Part shown: positions 8,200 to 16,039 of the stretch, piece after piece
Position numbering within the stretch: position 1 is the stretch's first letter
Layout of the letters: every line of letters begins with the position of its first letter
Assembly: GCA_949300425.1 (NCBI GenBank)
Contig: CASGED010000126.1
Span: 1 to 64,000, forward strand
Direction of reading: 5' to 3'
DNA: 64,000 nt
Source: an uncultured Bacteroides sp.
Lineage (GTDB): Bacteria; Bacteroidota; Bacteroidia; Bacteroidales; Bacteroidaceae
Notes under the pieces: generated by a model
Databases searched by the model: none
The model's input: only the letters and a program-made list of their open reading frames with translations
What the model was told of the DNA's origin: nothing
Program-made: the position numbers and the translations under genes

Positions 8200-8657
8200 C
8201 TCGCCACAATGAGTACGATAAAACCATAAACTCCGGACAGCACATCGTCCATCATCACGCCAATGCCTCCCGGCAGGTTCTCCATCCGGCGGATGCCCAA
8301 CGGCTTCCATATATCAAACAGGCGGAACAGCCCGAAGGCGGCCAGCCCGTACCACAGATGTCCGGCGGGAGCGGCCAGCAACGTAATCCAGCAGCCCACC
8401 ATCTCGTCCACTACCACACGCGAAGGGTCCTCGCCCCACGTCTGTTCCAACCGGTTGGCAGCCCATACGCCCGCTACCGTAAACACCAGCGTCAGCACGA
8501 CCGTCAGCCACAGCAGGAGGGATGCCGACACCAAGAAGGACAAAGCATACCACACCCCGAAGGCCAGTAAGGCCCCCGCGGTACCCGGGGCTACCGGTGA
8601 GAATCCGGAGCCAAATCCCGTGCCTATCAGCATCGGCAGGAAAGGCGGTTTGCTCAT
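8184..8657 (-). CDS. PgpA-family lipid phosphatase, probable phosphatidylinositol-phosphate phosphatase
   Basis: A 157-residue integral membrane phosphatase. GTGFGSGFSPVAPGTAGAL matches the PgpA N-terminal motif, and VVVDEMVGCW and DDVLSGVYG supply the acidic metal-binding residues. PgpA normally dephosphorylates phosphatidylglycerophosphate; sitting beside MIPS and a CDP-alcohol transferase it more likely converts phosphatidylinositol phosphate to phosphatidylinositol, like BT_1525. A TAACTTTG -7 box at 8695-8688 lies 31-38 bp upstream, so this gene may start the lower part of the cluster on its own promoter. It overlaps the GtrA-like gene. Confidence 0.85.
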   Translation of the reverse strand: MSKPPFLPMLIGTGFGSGFSPVAPGTAGALLAFGVWYALSFLVSASLLLWLTVVLTLVFTVAGVWAANRLEQTWGEDPSRVVVDEMVGCWITLLAAPAGHLWYGLAAFGLFRLFDIWKPLGIRRMENLPGGIGVMMDDVLSGVYGFIVLIVARWLIA

Positions 8658-8673
8658 TCTATTCGGTCCTATT

Positions 8674-8717
8674 AAAAAAATCGCGCCAAAGTTACAATAA
8701 AAAATTGTCTTTGGCGC
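8674..8717 (-). terminator. Terminator after MIPS that contains the pgpA -7 box
   Basis: GCGCCAAAG (8683-8691) pairs with CTTTGGCGC (8709-8717), and an inner ACAAT/ATTGT stem adds five pairs. On the minus strand the stem is followed by seven T. The same strand reads TAACTTTG (8695-8688), a consensus -7 box, inside the stem. Intrinsic termination and promoter activity therefore overlap. Confidence 0.75.
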
Positions 8718-8765
8718 AACCTTTTCAATAGTTTATGTACATTTTATGACAAACGGGACATCTGT

Positions 8766-10061
8766 TTAGTCCAAATAGTCAGGCTCTTTCTCGCCTATCA
8801 TTGTGCGGAGAGCCTGTTTCACCATACGCCACTGCTGGAACAAGTCGTGTACGGGCTGATGCTCGAAGTCGTGCATCGGGCTCTTGCAGAAGAAGGACAG
8901 CCACGTCTGTATGCCGCTCCAACCGGCGCGCATGGCCAAGTCGCTGAACAGCACCAAGTCCAACGCAATGGGGGCCGCCAGAATGGAGTCGCGGCACAGG
9001 AAGTTCACCTTGATTTCCATCGGATAGCCCATCCAGCCGAAGATGTCGATGTTGTCCCATGCTTCCTTGTTGTCCTTGCGGGGCGGATAGTAGTTGATGC
9101 GCACCTTGTGATATACATCGCCATACAGGTCGGGGAACTTCTCCGGCTCGAAGATATTGTCTATCACGGACAGCTTGCTCACTTCCTTCGTCTTGAAGTT
9201 TTCCGGCTGGTCCAGCACCTCGCCGTCGCGGTTGCCCAGGATATTCGTGGAGAACCATCCGCTCACGCCCAGCATACGCGTCTTGAACATCGGAGCCAGC
9301 ACTGTCTTCATCAGCGTCTGCCCGCTCTTGAAGTCCTTTCCGGCGATGGGTACGTTCATCTTCTTCGAGAATTCCCACATGGCAGGTATGTCCACACACA
9401 AGTTGGGCGCGCCCATCACGAACGGAGCACCCTCCGCAATGGCGGCATACGCGTAACACATGCTGGGCGAGATAACCTCCGTGTTGTTCTCCTTCATGGC
9501 CGTTTCCAATGCCTCCAAGGACATGTGCTCATCGCTGAGCGGCACATAGATTTCCGTGCTGGCCGCCCACAGCACCACGATGCGGTCGCAAGCGTTGACA
9601 GCCTTGAAGTCGCGGATGTCCGCACGCAGTTGTTCCATCAGGTCCCAGCGTGTAGCGGCTTGCTTGATGTGCGTGCCGTTCAGACGCTTGGCGAAATTGT
9701 GGTCGAAAGCGGCGGGCATCGGACAGATGGCTTGCAGTTCGTCCTTCACCAGATTCAAGTCTTTCTCCTTCAGCACCTCGGCGTAAAGAGCCGCCTCGTA
9801 AGCGTTGTCGGGGAAGATGTCCCATCCGCCAAACACGATGTCGTTCAGGTCAGCCAACGGAACAATGTCCTTTATCTTCTTTTCCTCACCGCTCTGCACA
9901 CGCATGGTTGCCATTTGCGTGATAGAACCAATGGGCTTTGCCAGCCCTTTGCGGGCTGCCAAAACGCCCGTAATTAAGGTAGTGGCCACAGCACCCCCTA
10001 CCCCAACCACCAACACGCCCAGTCGGCCTGTTGCCGGTTTCAAGTTTTCTTTCATTGCCAT
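8766..10061 (-). CDS. myo-Inositol-1-phosphate synthase (MIPS)
   Basis: A 431-residue cytoplasmic NAD-dependent enzyme that turns glucose 6-phosphate into inositol 1(3)-phosphate, the committed step of inositol synthesis. The Rossmann motif LGVLVVGVGGAVATTLI is at residues 14-30. GKDFKSGQTLMKTVLAP and NYYPPRKDNKEAWDNIDI match the catalytic core of the MIPS family. A TAAATTTG -7 box lies at 10098-10091. It heads the inositol-lipid gene set and corresponds to BT_1526. The start is taken at MAMKEN; the second Met two residues on is also possible. Confidence 0.95.
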   Translation of the reverse strand: MAMKENLKPATGRLGVLVVGVGGAVATTLITGVLAARKGLAKPIGSITQMATMRVQSGEEKKIKDIVPLADLNDIVFGGWDIFPDNAYEAALYAEVLKEKDLNLVKDELQAICPMPAAFDHNFAKRLNGTHIKQAATRWDLMEQLRADIRDFKAVNACDRIVVLWAASTEIYVPLSDEHMSLEALETAMKENNTEVISPSMCYAYAAIAEGAPFVMGAPNLCVDIPAMWEFSKKMNVPIAGKDFKSGQTLMKTVLAPMFKTRMLGVSGWFSTNILGNRDGEVLDQPENFKTKEVSKLSVIDNIFEPEKFPDLYGDVYHKVRINYYPPRKDNKEAWDNIDIFGWMGYPMEIKVNFLCRDSILAAPIALDLVLFSDLAMRAGWSGIQTWLSFFCKSPMHDFEHQPVHDLFQQWRMVKQALRTMIGEKEPDYLD

Positions 10062-10207
10062 TATTTTATTTAGAGTTTAAAAAATTGCCCCAAATTTAAG
10101 GTTTAATATTCATTTACCGCTGTTATATTTGCCCGTTTTAGTGTTCTGTTAGTAAGATTTAAGCAATGAAAGGTGAAGTATTCTACAATAATCATATAAA
10201 ACACAAC

Positions 10208-10246
10208 AAAAAGCCGCCTTCCGTTTATTTCCGGAGGCGGCTTTTT
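10208..10246. terminator. Terminator downstream of serS
   Basis: AAAAAGCCGCCT-CCG (10208-10223, one bulged T) pairs with CGGAGGCGGCTTTTT (10232-10246). The run of A on the left and of T on the right allow it to work in both directions. It ends serS on the minus strand and would also end any short plus-strand transcript from the TATATTTG box at 10124-10131. Confidence 0.85.
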
Positions 10247-10264
10247 ACAATATATATAGCTTTA

Positions 10265-11539
10265 TCAATCTATCATTTCAAATCCGCAGTAAGGAACCAA
10301 CGCTTTCGGGATGCGGATGCCTTCGGGCGTCTGGTTGTTCTCCAGCAAAGCGGCTACGATACGGGGCAAAGCCAAAGCGGATCCGTTCAGCGTATGGCAA
10401 AGTTCAATCTTCTTGTCCGCATTGCGGTAACGGCATTTCAGGCGGTTGGCCTGATAAGTGTCGAAATTGGAAACAGAGCTTACCTCCAACCAGCGTTTCT
10501 GCGCTTCGCTGTACACTTCGAAGTCATAACAGATGGCGGCCGTGAAGCTCATGTCGCCCCCACAAAGGCGGAGAATACGGTAGGGAAGTTCCAGCTTCTT
10601 CAGCAATCCTTCTACATGATCCAGCATTTCCTGGTGAGACTGGCGGCTGTGCTCCGGCTTGTCAATACGTACTAACTCCACTTTGGAGAATTCGTGCAGA
10701 CGGTTCAGTCCGCGTACGTCCTTGCCGTATGAGCCGGCTTCGCGACGGAAACATTCGGTGTAAGCGCAATTCTTGATGGGAAGGTCTTTCTCGTCCAAAA
10801 TAACATCCCGGTAAATATTGGTTACGGGAACCTCTGCTGTAGGAATTAAATAGAGATCGTCTACTTCGCAATGATACATCTGTCCTTCCTTATCGGGCAA
10901 CTGACCCGTGCCATATCCCGAAGCGGCGTTCACCACCGTAGGAGGCATCACTTCTGTGTAACCTGAAGCGCGTGCTTCGTCCAGGAAGAAATTGATAAGG
11001 GCACGTTGCAGGCGAGCGCCTTTACCCTTATACACAGGGAAACCGGCACCGGTAATTTTCACGCCCAGGTCGAAGTCGATGATGTCATACTTCTTGGCCA
11101 ATTCCCAGTGAGGCAGGGCATTCTTTGGCAGTTCAGTTTCCATACCGCCCATCTTCACTACGAGATTGTCCTCTGCGCCAACGCCTTCGGGCACTTCTTC
11201 GTAAGGCACGTTAGGAATAGTATACAGTAACGCTTGAAGGTCTCCGGCTGCTTTATCCATGTCAGCCTGCAAGGTCTTGTTGGCCTCTTTCAGTTCAGCT
11301 ACCCGTGCCTTTGCCGTTTCCGCCTCATCCTTCTTCCCTTCCTTCATCAGCATGCCGATGGACTTGGAAAGCGAGTTCACCTCGGCAAGGTTATTATCCA
11401 ATTGGGATTGCGTACTTCTACGTTTGTTGTTCAGAGCCAACACCTGTTCGATGGCCTCCTTGGCATTGTTGAAATGCTTCTTCTCCAGACCGCGCACTAC
11501 GGCATCGGTGTTTTCTGTGATTTGTTTGATAGTAAGCAT
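10265..11539 (-). CDS. serS: Seryl-tRNA synthetase
   Basis: A 424-residue class II synthetase that charges tRNA-Ser. The N-terminal coiled-coil arm (about residues 25-105, rich in K, E and A) contacts the tRNA long arm. Motif 2 appears as ECFRREAGSYGKDVRGLNRL, and motif 3 near the end as NGSALALPRIVAALLENNQ. The length is normal. A TATCTTTG box (11590-11583) lies 44-51 bp before the start. Array B lies upstream of that promoter. Confidence 0.96.
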   Translation of the reverse strand: MLTIKQITENTDAVVRGLEKKHFNNAKEAIEQVLALNNKRRSTQSQLDNNLAEVNSLSKSIGMLMKEGKKDEAETAKARVAELKEANKTLQADMDKAAGDLQALLYTIPNVPYEEVPEGVGAEDNLVVKMGGMETELPKNALPHWELAKKYDIIDFDLGVKITGAGFPVYKGKGARLQRALINFFLDEARASGYTEVMPPTVVNAASGYGTGQLPDKEGQMYHCEVDDLYLIPTAEVPVTNIYRDVILDEKDLPIKNCAYTECFRREAGSYGKDVRGLNRLHEFSKVELVRIDKPEHSRQSHQEMLDHVEGLLKKLELPYRILRLCGGDMSFTAAICYDFEVYSEAQKRWLEVSSVSNFDTYQANRLKCRYRNADKKIELCHTLNGSALALPRIVAALLENNQTPEGIRIPKALVPYCGFEMID

Positions 11540-12157
11540 AGCTTTTATCTTGATTTTAAAAATTATACTTCATTTGGCGGGGCAAAGATAGTCTATTCTT
11601 TTGTAAAAAGAAAGAGGATGCGCTGTTTTGACATCTACGAAATAGCCAAATTATCATTTAACGTCCCGCTCCCTATCATTTAATGTGCCGACGCTTCCCT
11701 TTAAATGGGAGCGACCTTCTGATTAAACGTTATTTGAGCGCTTGAAAACAGGCCGGGTCTGTACCGGCAAGACTGTATGTTTCACCCTCTACACCCATCT
11801 TTCCGTTGTAAGTTTCACGCCTTCACAGTGCCATAACAAATTGAGTTTGAGATAAATGCTGTGAAAGATACATCCTTCACGGATGTTTCACATCTCCGTT
11901 TTGTGAAGGTTACGGAATCTTTCCTTACGAACCGTTTCTGTACGATTTGTGCACATAAATGTACGATTTTACCATATAGCGTGAAACATCTCTGAGCGTG
12001 AAAGAAAGGTATGTTTCACAATATACATCTGAAAATCAAGAAGATGAAAGGTGGTGAAAGCGTGAAACTTTCGATAGGCGAGAATTCCTCCTTAGTTGTT
12101 GTAAAAGCCGTCTTTACGATGCTAAGGCCGTTTTTGGTAAGACTGCATGAAAAGAAA
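11540..12157. other. Gene-free stretch upstream of serS
   Basis: About 620 bp without a credible gene. It contains the serS promoter (TATCTTTG at 11590-11583), array B, and from 11779 to 12068 many copies of GTTTCAC or its complement GTGAAAC/GTGAAAG (starts 11779, 11812, 11861, 11885, 11981, 11998, 12013, 12054 and 12062). Two TGTACGATTT copies start at 11939 and 11960. Short plus-strand frames here lack family resemblance. Confidence 0.6.
11652..11739. repeat. Array B: four degenerate 22-bp units
   Basis: Units start at 11652, 11674, 11696 and 11718. Units 1 and 2 share TATCATTTAA followed by C or T and GT. Units 3 and 4 keep the TTTAAA or TTAAA core (CCCTTTAAATGGG, TGATTAAACG). The period is exactly 22 bp but conservation is weaker than in the other arrays. 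It lies between the serS promoter and the rpmA terminator. Confidence 0.55.
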
Positions 12158-12191
12158 AAGGGATGCCGTTCTCCTTCGAGTGACATCCCTT
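12158..12191 (-). terminator. Terminator after rpmA
   Basis: AAGGGATG (12158-12165) pairs with CATCCCTT (12184-12191). On the minus strand a T-rich tract follows (complement of the A-rich 12149-12159). It lies 27 bp past the rpmA stop. Confidence 0.75.
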
Positions 12192-12217
12192 CTTCTTTAT
12201 GAAGATAATCAGAAAAC

Positions 12218-12490
12218 TTATGCCTCTGCAGTACTTTCAGCCGGAATGACAGATACATAACGTCTGTCTTCACGACCAACCTTAAACTGTACAGTTCCAT
12301 CTACCAAGGCGTAGAGAGTGTGGTCACTACCCATTCCGATATTTCTACCCGGATGGAATTCCGTACCTCTCTGACGAACGATGATGTTACCGGCCTTACA
12401 AACCTCACCACCGAATATCTTAACGCCTAATCTCTTACTTGCTGACTCACGGCCGTTCTTAGAACTACCTACACCTTTTTTATGTGCCAT
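12218..12490 (-). CDS. rpmA: 50S ribosomal protein bL27
   Basis: A 90-residue ribosomal protein of the large subunit near the peptidyl-transferase centre. It starts directly [16 protein letters not shown] and has [15 protein letters not shown] and the HTLYALVDG segment that define bL27. There is no Firmicutes-type N-terminal extension that needs cleavage. It lies 22 bp after rplU in the usual L21-L27 operon. Confidence 0.97.
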   Translation of the reverse strand: MAHKKGVGSSKNGRESASKRLGVKIFGGEVCKAGNIIVRQRGTEFHPGRNIGMGSDHTLYALVDGTVQFKVGREDRRYVSVIPAESTAEA

Positions 12491-12512
12491 TTCTTCTTAC
12501 TTTTTTAATTGA

Positions 12513-12830
12513 TTAAGCAACTACTTCTTTAATTGTTAACTCTGTGAACTGTTGACGGTGTCCGTTCAGTTTGCGGTAACCTTTTCTTCTCTTCTTGTGG
12601 AACACAAGCACTTTGTCGCCCTTTACCAACGGAGAAACGACTTCGCAAACCACCTTTGCGCCTTCTACGGTAGGCAGACCTACGGTAATGTTTCCGTCCT
12701 TGTCAATCAACAGAACTTTTTCAAACTCAACTGTCGCACCGGCTTCAGCGCCTTGCATGTGGTGAACAAACAGTTTTTTGCCAGCTTCTGCCTTAAATTG
12801 CTGGCCTTGGATTTCTACAATTGCGTACAT
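12513..12830 (-). CDS. rplU: 50S ribosomal protein bL21
   Basis: A 105-residue large-subunit protein. [15 protein letters not shown] is the standard N-terminus, and [18 protein letters not shown] near the end is the bL21 signature. The frame runs back to 12878, but the family start and the position of the promoter support the ATG at 12830. First gene of the rplU-rpmA operon. Confidence 0.97.
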   Translation of the reverse strand: MYAIVEIQGQQFKAEAGKKLFVHHMQGAEAGATVEFEKVLLIDKDGNITVGLPTVEGAKVVCEVVSPLVKGDKVLVFHKKRRKGYRKLNGHRQQFTELTIKEVVA

Positions 12831-12859
12831 CTTATATAAATATGTATAAGTTAGCTCCG

Positions 12860-12952
12860 CCGGGTGGTCTCTAATCACTTAGAAATCTCTTTGTCGAACC
12901 CGGTTAGGAATAATCGGGCACAAAAGTACAGCTTTTCATTGAATCAGCCAAA
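12860..12952 (-). promoter_or_regulatory. rplU promoter and structured leader
   Basis: On the minus strand TTTG (12952-12949) and TACTTTTG (12928-12921) form a Bacteroides -33/-7 pair 20 bp apart. The transcript would start near 12914 and have an 84-nt leader. That leader contains ACCCGG (12903-12898) able to pair with CCGGGT (12865-12860), a possible site of L21/L27 autoregulation (inference). Confidence 0.65.
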
Positions 12953-13018
12953 CGAACAAAGCTTTATTTTAGAATATTTTGCCTACCTTTGTCGCAAAAT
13001 TCCAAAGAAGAAAAAGTA

Positions 13019-13657
13019 ATGAATTATACGACCTACCTGTTCGATTTCGATTATACGCTGGCCAATTCTTCGGCTGGCATTGTTCTCTGTTTCCAACACG
13101 TGCTGCAACGCCATGGTTATGTCGAGGTATCCGACGATGCCATTAAGCGCACCATCGGCAAAACACTGGAGGAATCTTTTTCCATTTTGACGGGGGTGAC
13201 AAATGAGGAACTATTGAAGGCTTACCGAAGTGAATATGTGAAAGAAGCTGACGTGTTTATGACAGCCAACACGGTGCTTTACCCCGAAACCGACTCAACT
13301 ATCCGGGCACTGAAGAAGGCCGGGAAAAAGACCGGCATCATCTCAACCAAATTTCGTTATCGCATCTGTGAATTATTAGATAAAAAGCAACTCACCGGCC
13401 TGTTTGACATCATCGTGGGAGGCGAAGACGTAAAAGCCCCCAAGCCTTCGCCCGAAGGTCTACTTTTCGCGATGGAACGTTTAGGGGCATCCAAAGAGGA
13501 AACGCTTTATATTGGCGATAGCGTAGTAGATGCGGAAACAGCTCTTGCCGCAGGCGTGGACTTCGCGGGAGTGACACACGGAGTTACTACCGCAGATGAG
13601 CTAGCGCGTTATCCGCACCGGAAAGTGATGTGTTCGTTAGAAGAATTAATAGGCTGA
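13019..13657 (+). CDS. HAD-superfamily hydrolase, phosphoglycolate phosphatase-like
   Basis: A 212-residue soluble phosphatase. Motif I is YLFDFDYTLANSS with nucleophile and acid aspartates, motif II is the T/S before KFRYR (GIISTKFR), motif III is the lysine in VKAPKPSPEGL, and motif IV is YIGDSVVDAETA. A C1-type helical cap lies after motif I, as in phosphoglycolate phosphatases and beta-phosphoglucomutases. The substrate is not readable. The frame opens at a TTG at 12989, but that codon overlaps the TACCTTTG -7 box (12984-12991), so the ATG at 13019 (MNYTTYLFDFD) is the start. Confidence 0.9.
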   Translation: MNYTTYLFDFDYTLANSSAGIVLCFQHVLQRHGYVEVSDDAIKRTIGKTLEESFSILTGVTNEELLKAYRSEYVKEADVFMTANTVLYPETDSTIRALKKAGKKTGIISTKFRYRICELLDKKQLTGLFDIIVGGEDVKAPKPSPEGLLFAMERLGASKEETLYIGDSVVDAETALAAGVDFAGVTHGVTTADELARYPHRKVMCSLEELIG

Positions 13658-13681
13658 GCAGGCTTGGAAAAGCGGTTTTCA

Positions 13682-13719
13682 AGTAACCTTGGTTACTTGC
13701 CCTAGCAACCAAGGTTACT
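13682..13719. repeat. Array C: two 16-bp palindromes 22 bp apart
   Basis: AGTAACCTTGGTTACT starts at 13682 and AGCAACCAAGGTTACT at 13704. Both are near-perfect palindromes with AACC/GGTT arms. They lie between convergent genes, so a terminator role is possible, but no T run follows. Confidence 0.8.
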
Positions 13720-13775
13720 GTCTTTTCCTAATTTCAGTTAGCTTTTTACTGAATATCCCTATTCAAACTATAAGG

Positions 13776-15107
13776 CTATCGGACGATTCCTTCATTAGAT
13801 CCATATACAAAATAGTATGGATAGGATTGGGAACAACCTTCTATAATACCGTACTTCGTGTTTGTCATGACTATATACTCACAATTGTATGGCGCCAAAT
13901 TCTTGTCGTAGATAAAAGAATATGAATTCACGCAATTTCTCACCACTCCATAGTTGCTTGCAATTGTAATTTCATGGCAATCTTCAATTAACCCCTGGTT
14001 CTCATTAATCCAACCGCTACATTGCCCTATGTACCCTTCGGGCATATTAATCAGATGATTATTCCCGTCAATATAGCAGTTGGTTATTATCCCGTGGTTT
14101 TTCAACTCCCATGGATAACTGTAAAGAATCCTCACGTTATCCACATGTCCGTAAGGGCCTACACTGCCAAAATAGAGGCTGTGCCCATTGCCTTCCACAT
14201 AACAATTGAAATAAGTATTCAAGAGTTTCTTCTCCTCCTCCAACATATCTATTTCAAAGACAATCGTACCTCGAAAGTTCTCATATTCCGTTCCTGCCAG
14301 ATGCGCCAAGTCTTCCCGGGTTCTGACATAGTATGTCCATTCCTGCGGATGATACTCTATCACATTGGAATAGTCTACCGCTCCGTTTTCGTATGCTAAG
14401 AATCCGCGCAGGTAGACAGTTTCGCAATCACCGAAATTGAAAGAATAAGACTGATAGGGAGTGTAGTTGTCTTCCATGGTGGGAACGCCCTCGCTCGACC
14501 AGCAAATACCGCTTCCTCCCAAAGTGCGCGTATTCACCCACTCACCATTAATATGAATTTCAAACCTGACGCTCAGCGTGTCCGTCAACACGAGCTCAAT
14601 CGGAGTCGTTCCGCGGACGCAAAACGGCTCACTGTTTATTACTTGAAGCCTACCGTCCGATAATTCCTCCAAAACACAGGCTTTGCAAGTGTATTGTTGA
14701 TTCCCTATCGGAGAGAAGTTGAATGAATAAGTACCGTCATCGGCTATCTCGTCCACCCATTTGTAGTCGTCGTTCTCAACAACCCAATCCTGCGTTTCAT
14801 AAGGTTCGCCTGCAGTTTCCGCCGTAGGGTGATAGGGGGTATAGTCACTTTTGACGATGTAAAAGCCCGCCCTCATCTTATTATAGCGAAACCTTTCCAT
14901 ATCGCTGAACTTTGCCGTCAGCGTATAACTGAGGTCGGTTTCCATCTCCGGTTCATAAAGTTCCACGGAATATCCCCGATGCAAGCCATCATCTTCCTCC
15001 TCTAATATAGCTTCCGTTACTTTATCGCAAGAGACCGCCCCTGTCATAAGGACGAGCGCACTCAACAGATGAAATATATATTTTCTCATGGCTGTCATTC
15101 CTTTCAT
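13776..15107 (-). CDS. Lipoprotein with C-terminal beta-helix-like repeats
   Basis: A 443-residue protein I do not recognise as a named family. The N-terminus carries a lipoprotein signal (LLSALVLMTGAVSC). The middle is beta-rich and acidic. The last 120 residues repeat a pattern N/K-x-G-I/V-I/V-x-N/D/G-C (NHGIITNCYI, NQGLIEDCHE, NYGVVRNCVN, KYGIIEGCSQ), as in GLUG-type right-handed beta helices. The first ATG overlaps the stop of the upstream lipoprotein by one base (TAATG), so the two are coupled; the ATG at 15089 with an AAAGGA site is an alternative start. Probably exported to the outer membrane; function unknown. Confidence 0.75.
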   Translation of the reverse strand: MKGMTAMRKYIFHLLSALVLMTGAVSCDKVTEAILEEEDDGLHRGYSVELYEPEMETDLSYTLTAKFSDMERFRYNKMRAGFYIVKSDYTPYHPTAETAGEPYETQDWVVENDDYKWVDEIADDGTYSFNFSPIGNQQYTCKACVLEELSDGRLQVINSEPFCVRGTTPIELVLTDTLSVRFEIHINGEWVNTRTLGGSGICWSSEGVPTMEDNYTPYQSYSFNFGDCETVYLRGFLAYENGAVDYSNVIEYHPQEWTYYVRTREDLAHLAGTEYENFRGTIVFEIDMLEEEKKLLNTYFNCYVEGNGHSLYFGSVGPYGHVDNVRILYSYPWELKNHGIITNCYIDGNNHLINMPEGYIGQCSGWINENQGLIEDCHEITIASNYGVVRNCVNSYSFIYDKNLAPYNCEYIVMTNTKYGIIEGCSQSYPYYFVYGSNEGIVR

Positions 15108-16012
15108 TATTCTTCAACTGGCTGCAATATGTATTCTTCACTACAATAGTTACGATAAGTGCACTGAATCTTCACTGGCACGTCATAATGCGGCGGATCG
15201 AGAGTCAAAAGGCAACTATTCTTGCTGGTTTGTTTGACAAAATCCGCTCCAAGATTGTGCTTCCGACCATCTGAGAGCACGACTTCGAACTCTCCATACA
15301 AGGCTCCTCTTATTTCGCATTGCAATAGCAGGGCGTTACCTTGATAAATCTCAGTGATGGGACCGAAACTTGGAGCATAACCATTCCACATTTGGGAGTA
15401 CGCCATTCCTTCCTCCATGACCAGATAAGCCGCTATGGAATATAGCATGGAATCCCTGGAGATGCTGAAATCATCCCCTTCGACCACATACTTCCAACTA
15501 TTGTCCTCCTCGCTGTAAAAGCCTTTTTCTATAATATACTCTTGAGGAATATCCGTATAGATTTCACATCTGATACGGTCCTCTTCTTCGACAAGTCCTA
15601 TTTCTATTGGCGAGAAATACGGGGTGTTAAACGTTCGCACCACACTTTTTACCGCCACCGAATCGCTTCGCAAGCAATAATAATAAGGAGTGTTGCTTTT
15701 CAACCCTTTCAACGAATGAACTTCGTCATCGACAGGTATCTTAAATCCTCCCTCGGCATCCTGACGCTCACTCAGCAGGAAAGTAAGATGCCTGTTATAA
15801 GCTTCTTCCGGGAACCAGACTTTCACATCCCATAATTCACTTGTGGCAACGCTCACCGGCAGCTCGTCCAACCAATCGGTATAATCAGCAAGTCCCTCAG
15901 CCTCCTCTATGTCGTCTACCATTTCGGAAACGCCGCAAGCCTGAAGCAGGGCAATGCAAACAAAGCCGCAAAGCCACTGCTTCATACTAAATGATATACG
16001 TATGAATTTCAT
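15107..16012 (-). CDS. Lipoprotein of unknown function
   Basis: A 301-residue protein with a lipoprotein signal peptide (FVCIALLQAC, then GVSEMVDD). The acidic stretch after the cysteine fits surface-export signals of Bacteroidetes lipoproteins. The rest is beta-rich with no motif I can name. It sits between the outer-membrane barrel gene (27 bp upstream) and the beta-helix lipoprotein (1-base overlap). Met-10 (15985) is an alternative start closer to a normal signal length. Confidence 0.75.
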   Translation of the reverse strand: MKFIRISFSMKQWLCGFVCIALLQACGVSEMVDDIEEAEGLADYTDWLDELPVSVATSELWDVKVWFPEEAYNRHLTFLLSERQDAEGGFKIPVDDEVHSLKGLKSNTPYYYCLRSDSVAVKSVVRTFNTPYFSPIEIGLVEEEDRIRCEIYTDIPQEYIIEKGFYSEEDNSWKYVVEGDDFSISRDSMLYSIAAYLVMEEGMAYSQMWNGYAPSFGPITEIYQGNALLLQCEIRGALYGEFEVVLSDGRKHNLGADFVKQTSKNSCLLTLDPPHYDVPVKIQCTYRNYCSEEYILQPVEE

Positions 16013-16039
16013 AACGAACCTTTTACATATCCAAGAAGT

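Noticed and set aside
8847-9977. 376-codon open frame antisense to MIPS
   Set aside because: No recognisable motif and fully inside a certain gene.
10166-10675. 169-codon plus-strand frame starting before the serS terminator
   Set aside because: It runs through the terminator hairpin and then antisense to serS; no coding signs.
12011-12202. 63-codon plus-strand frame before the rpmA terminator
   Set aside because: Ends inside the terminator hairpin, lies in the GTTTCAC-rich region and resembles no family.
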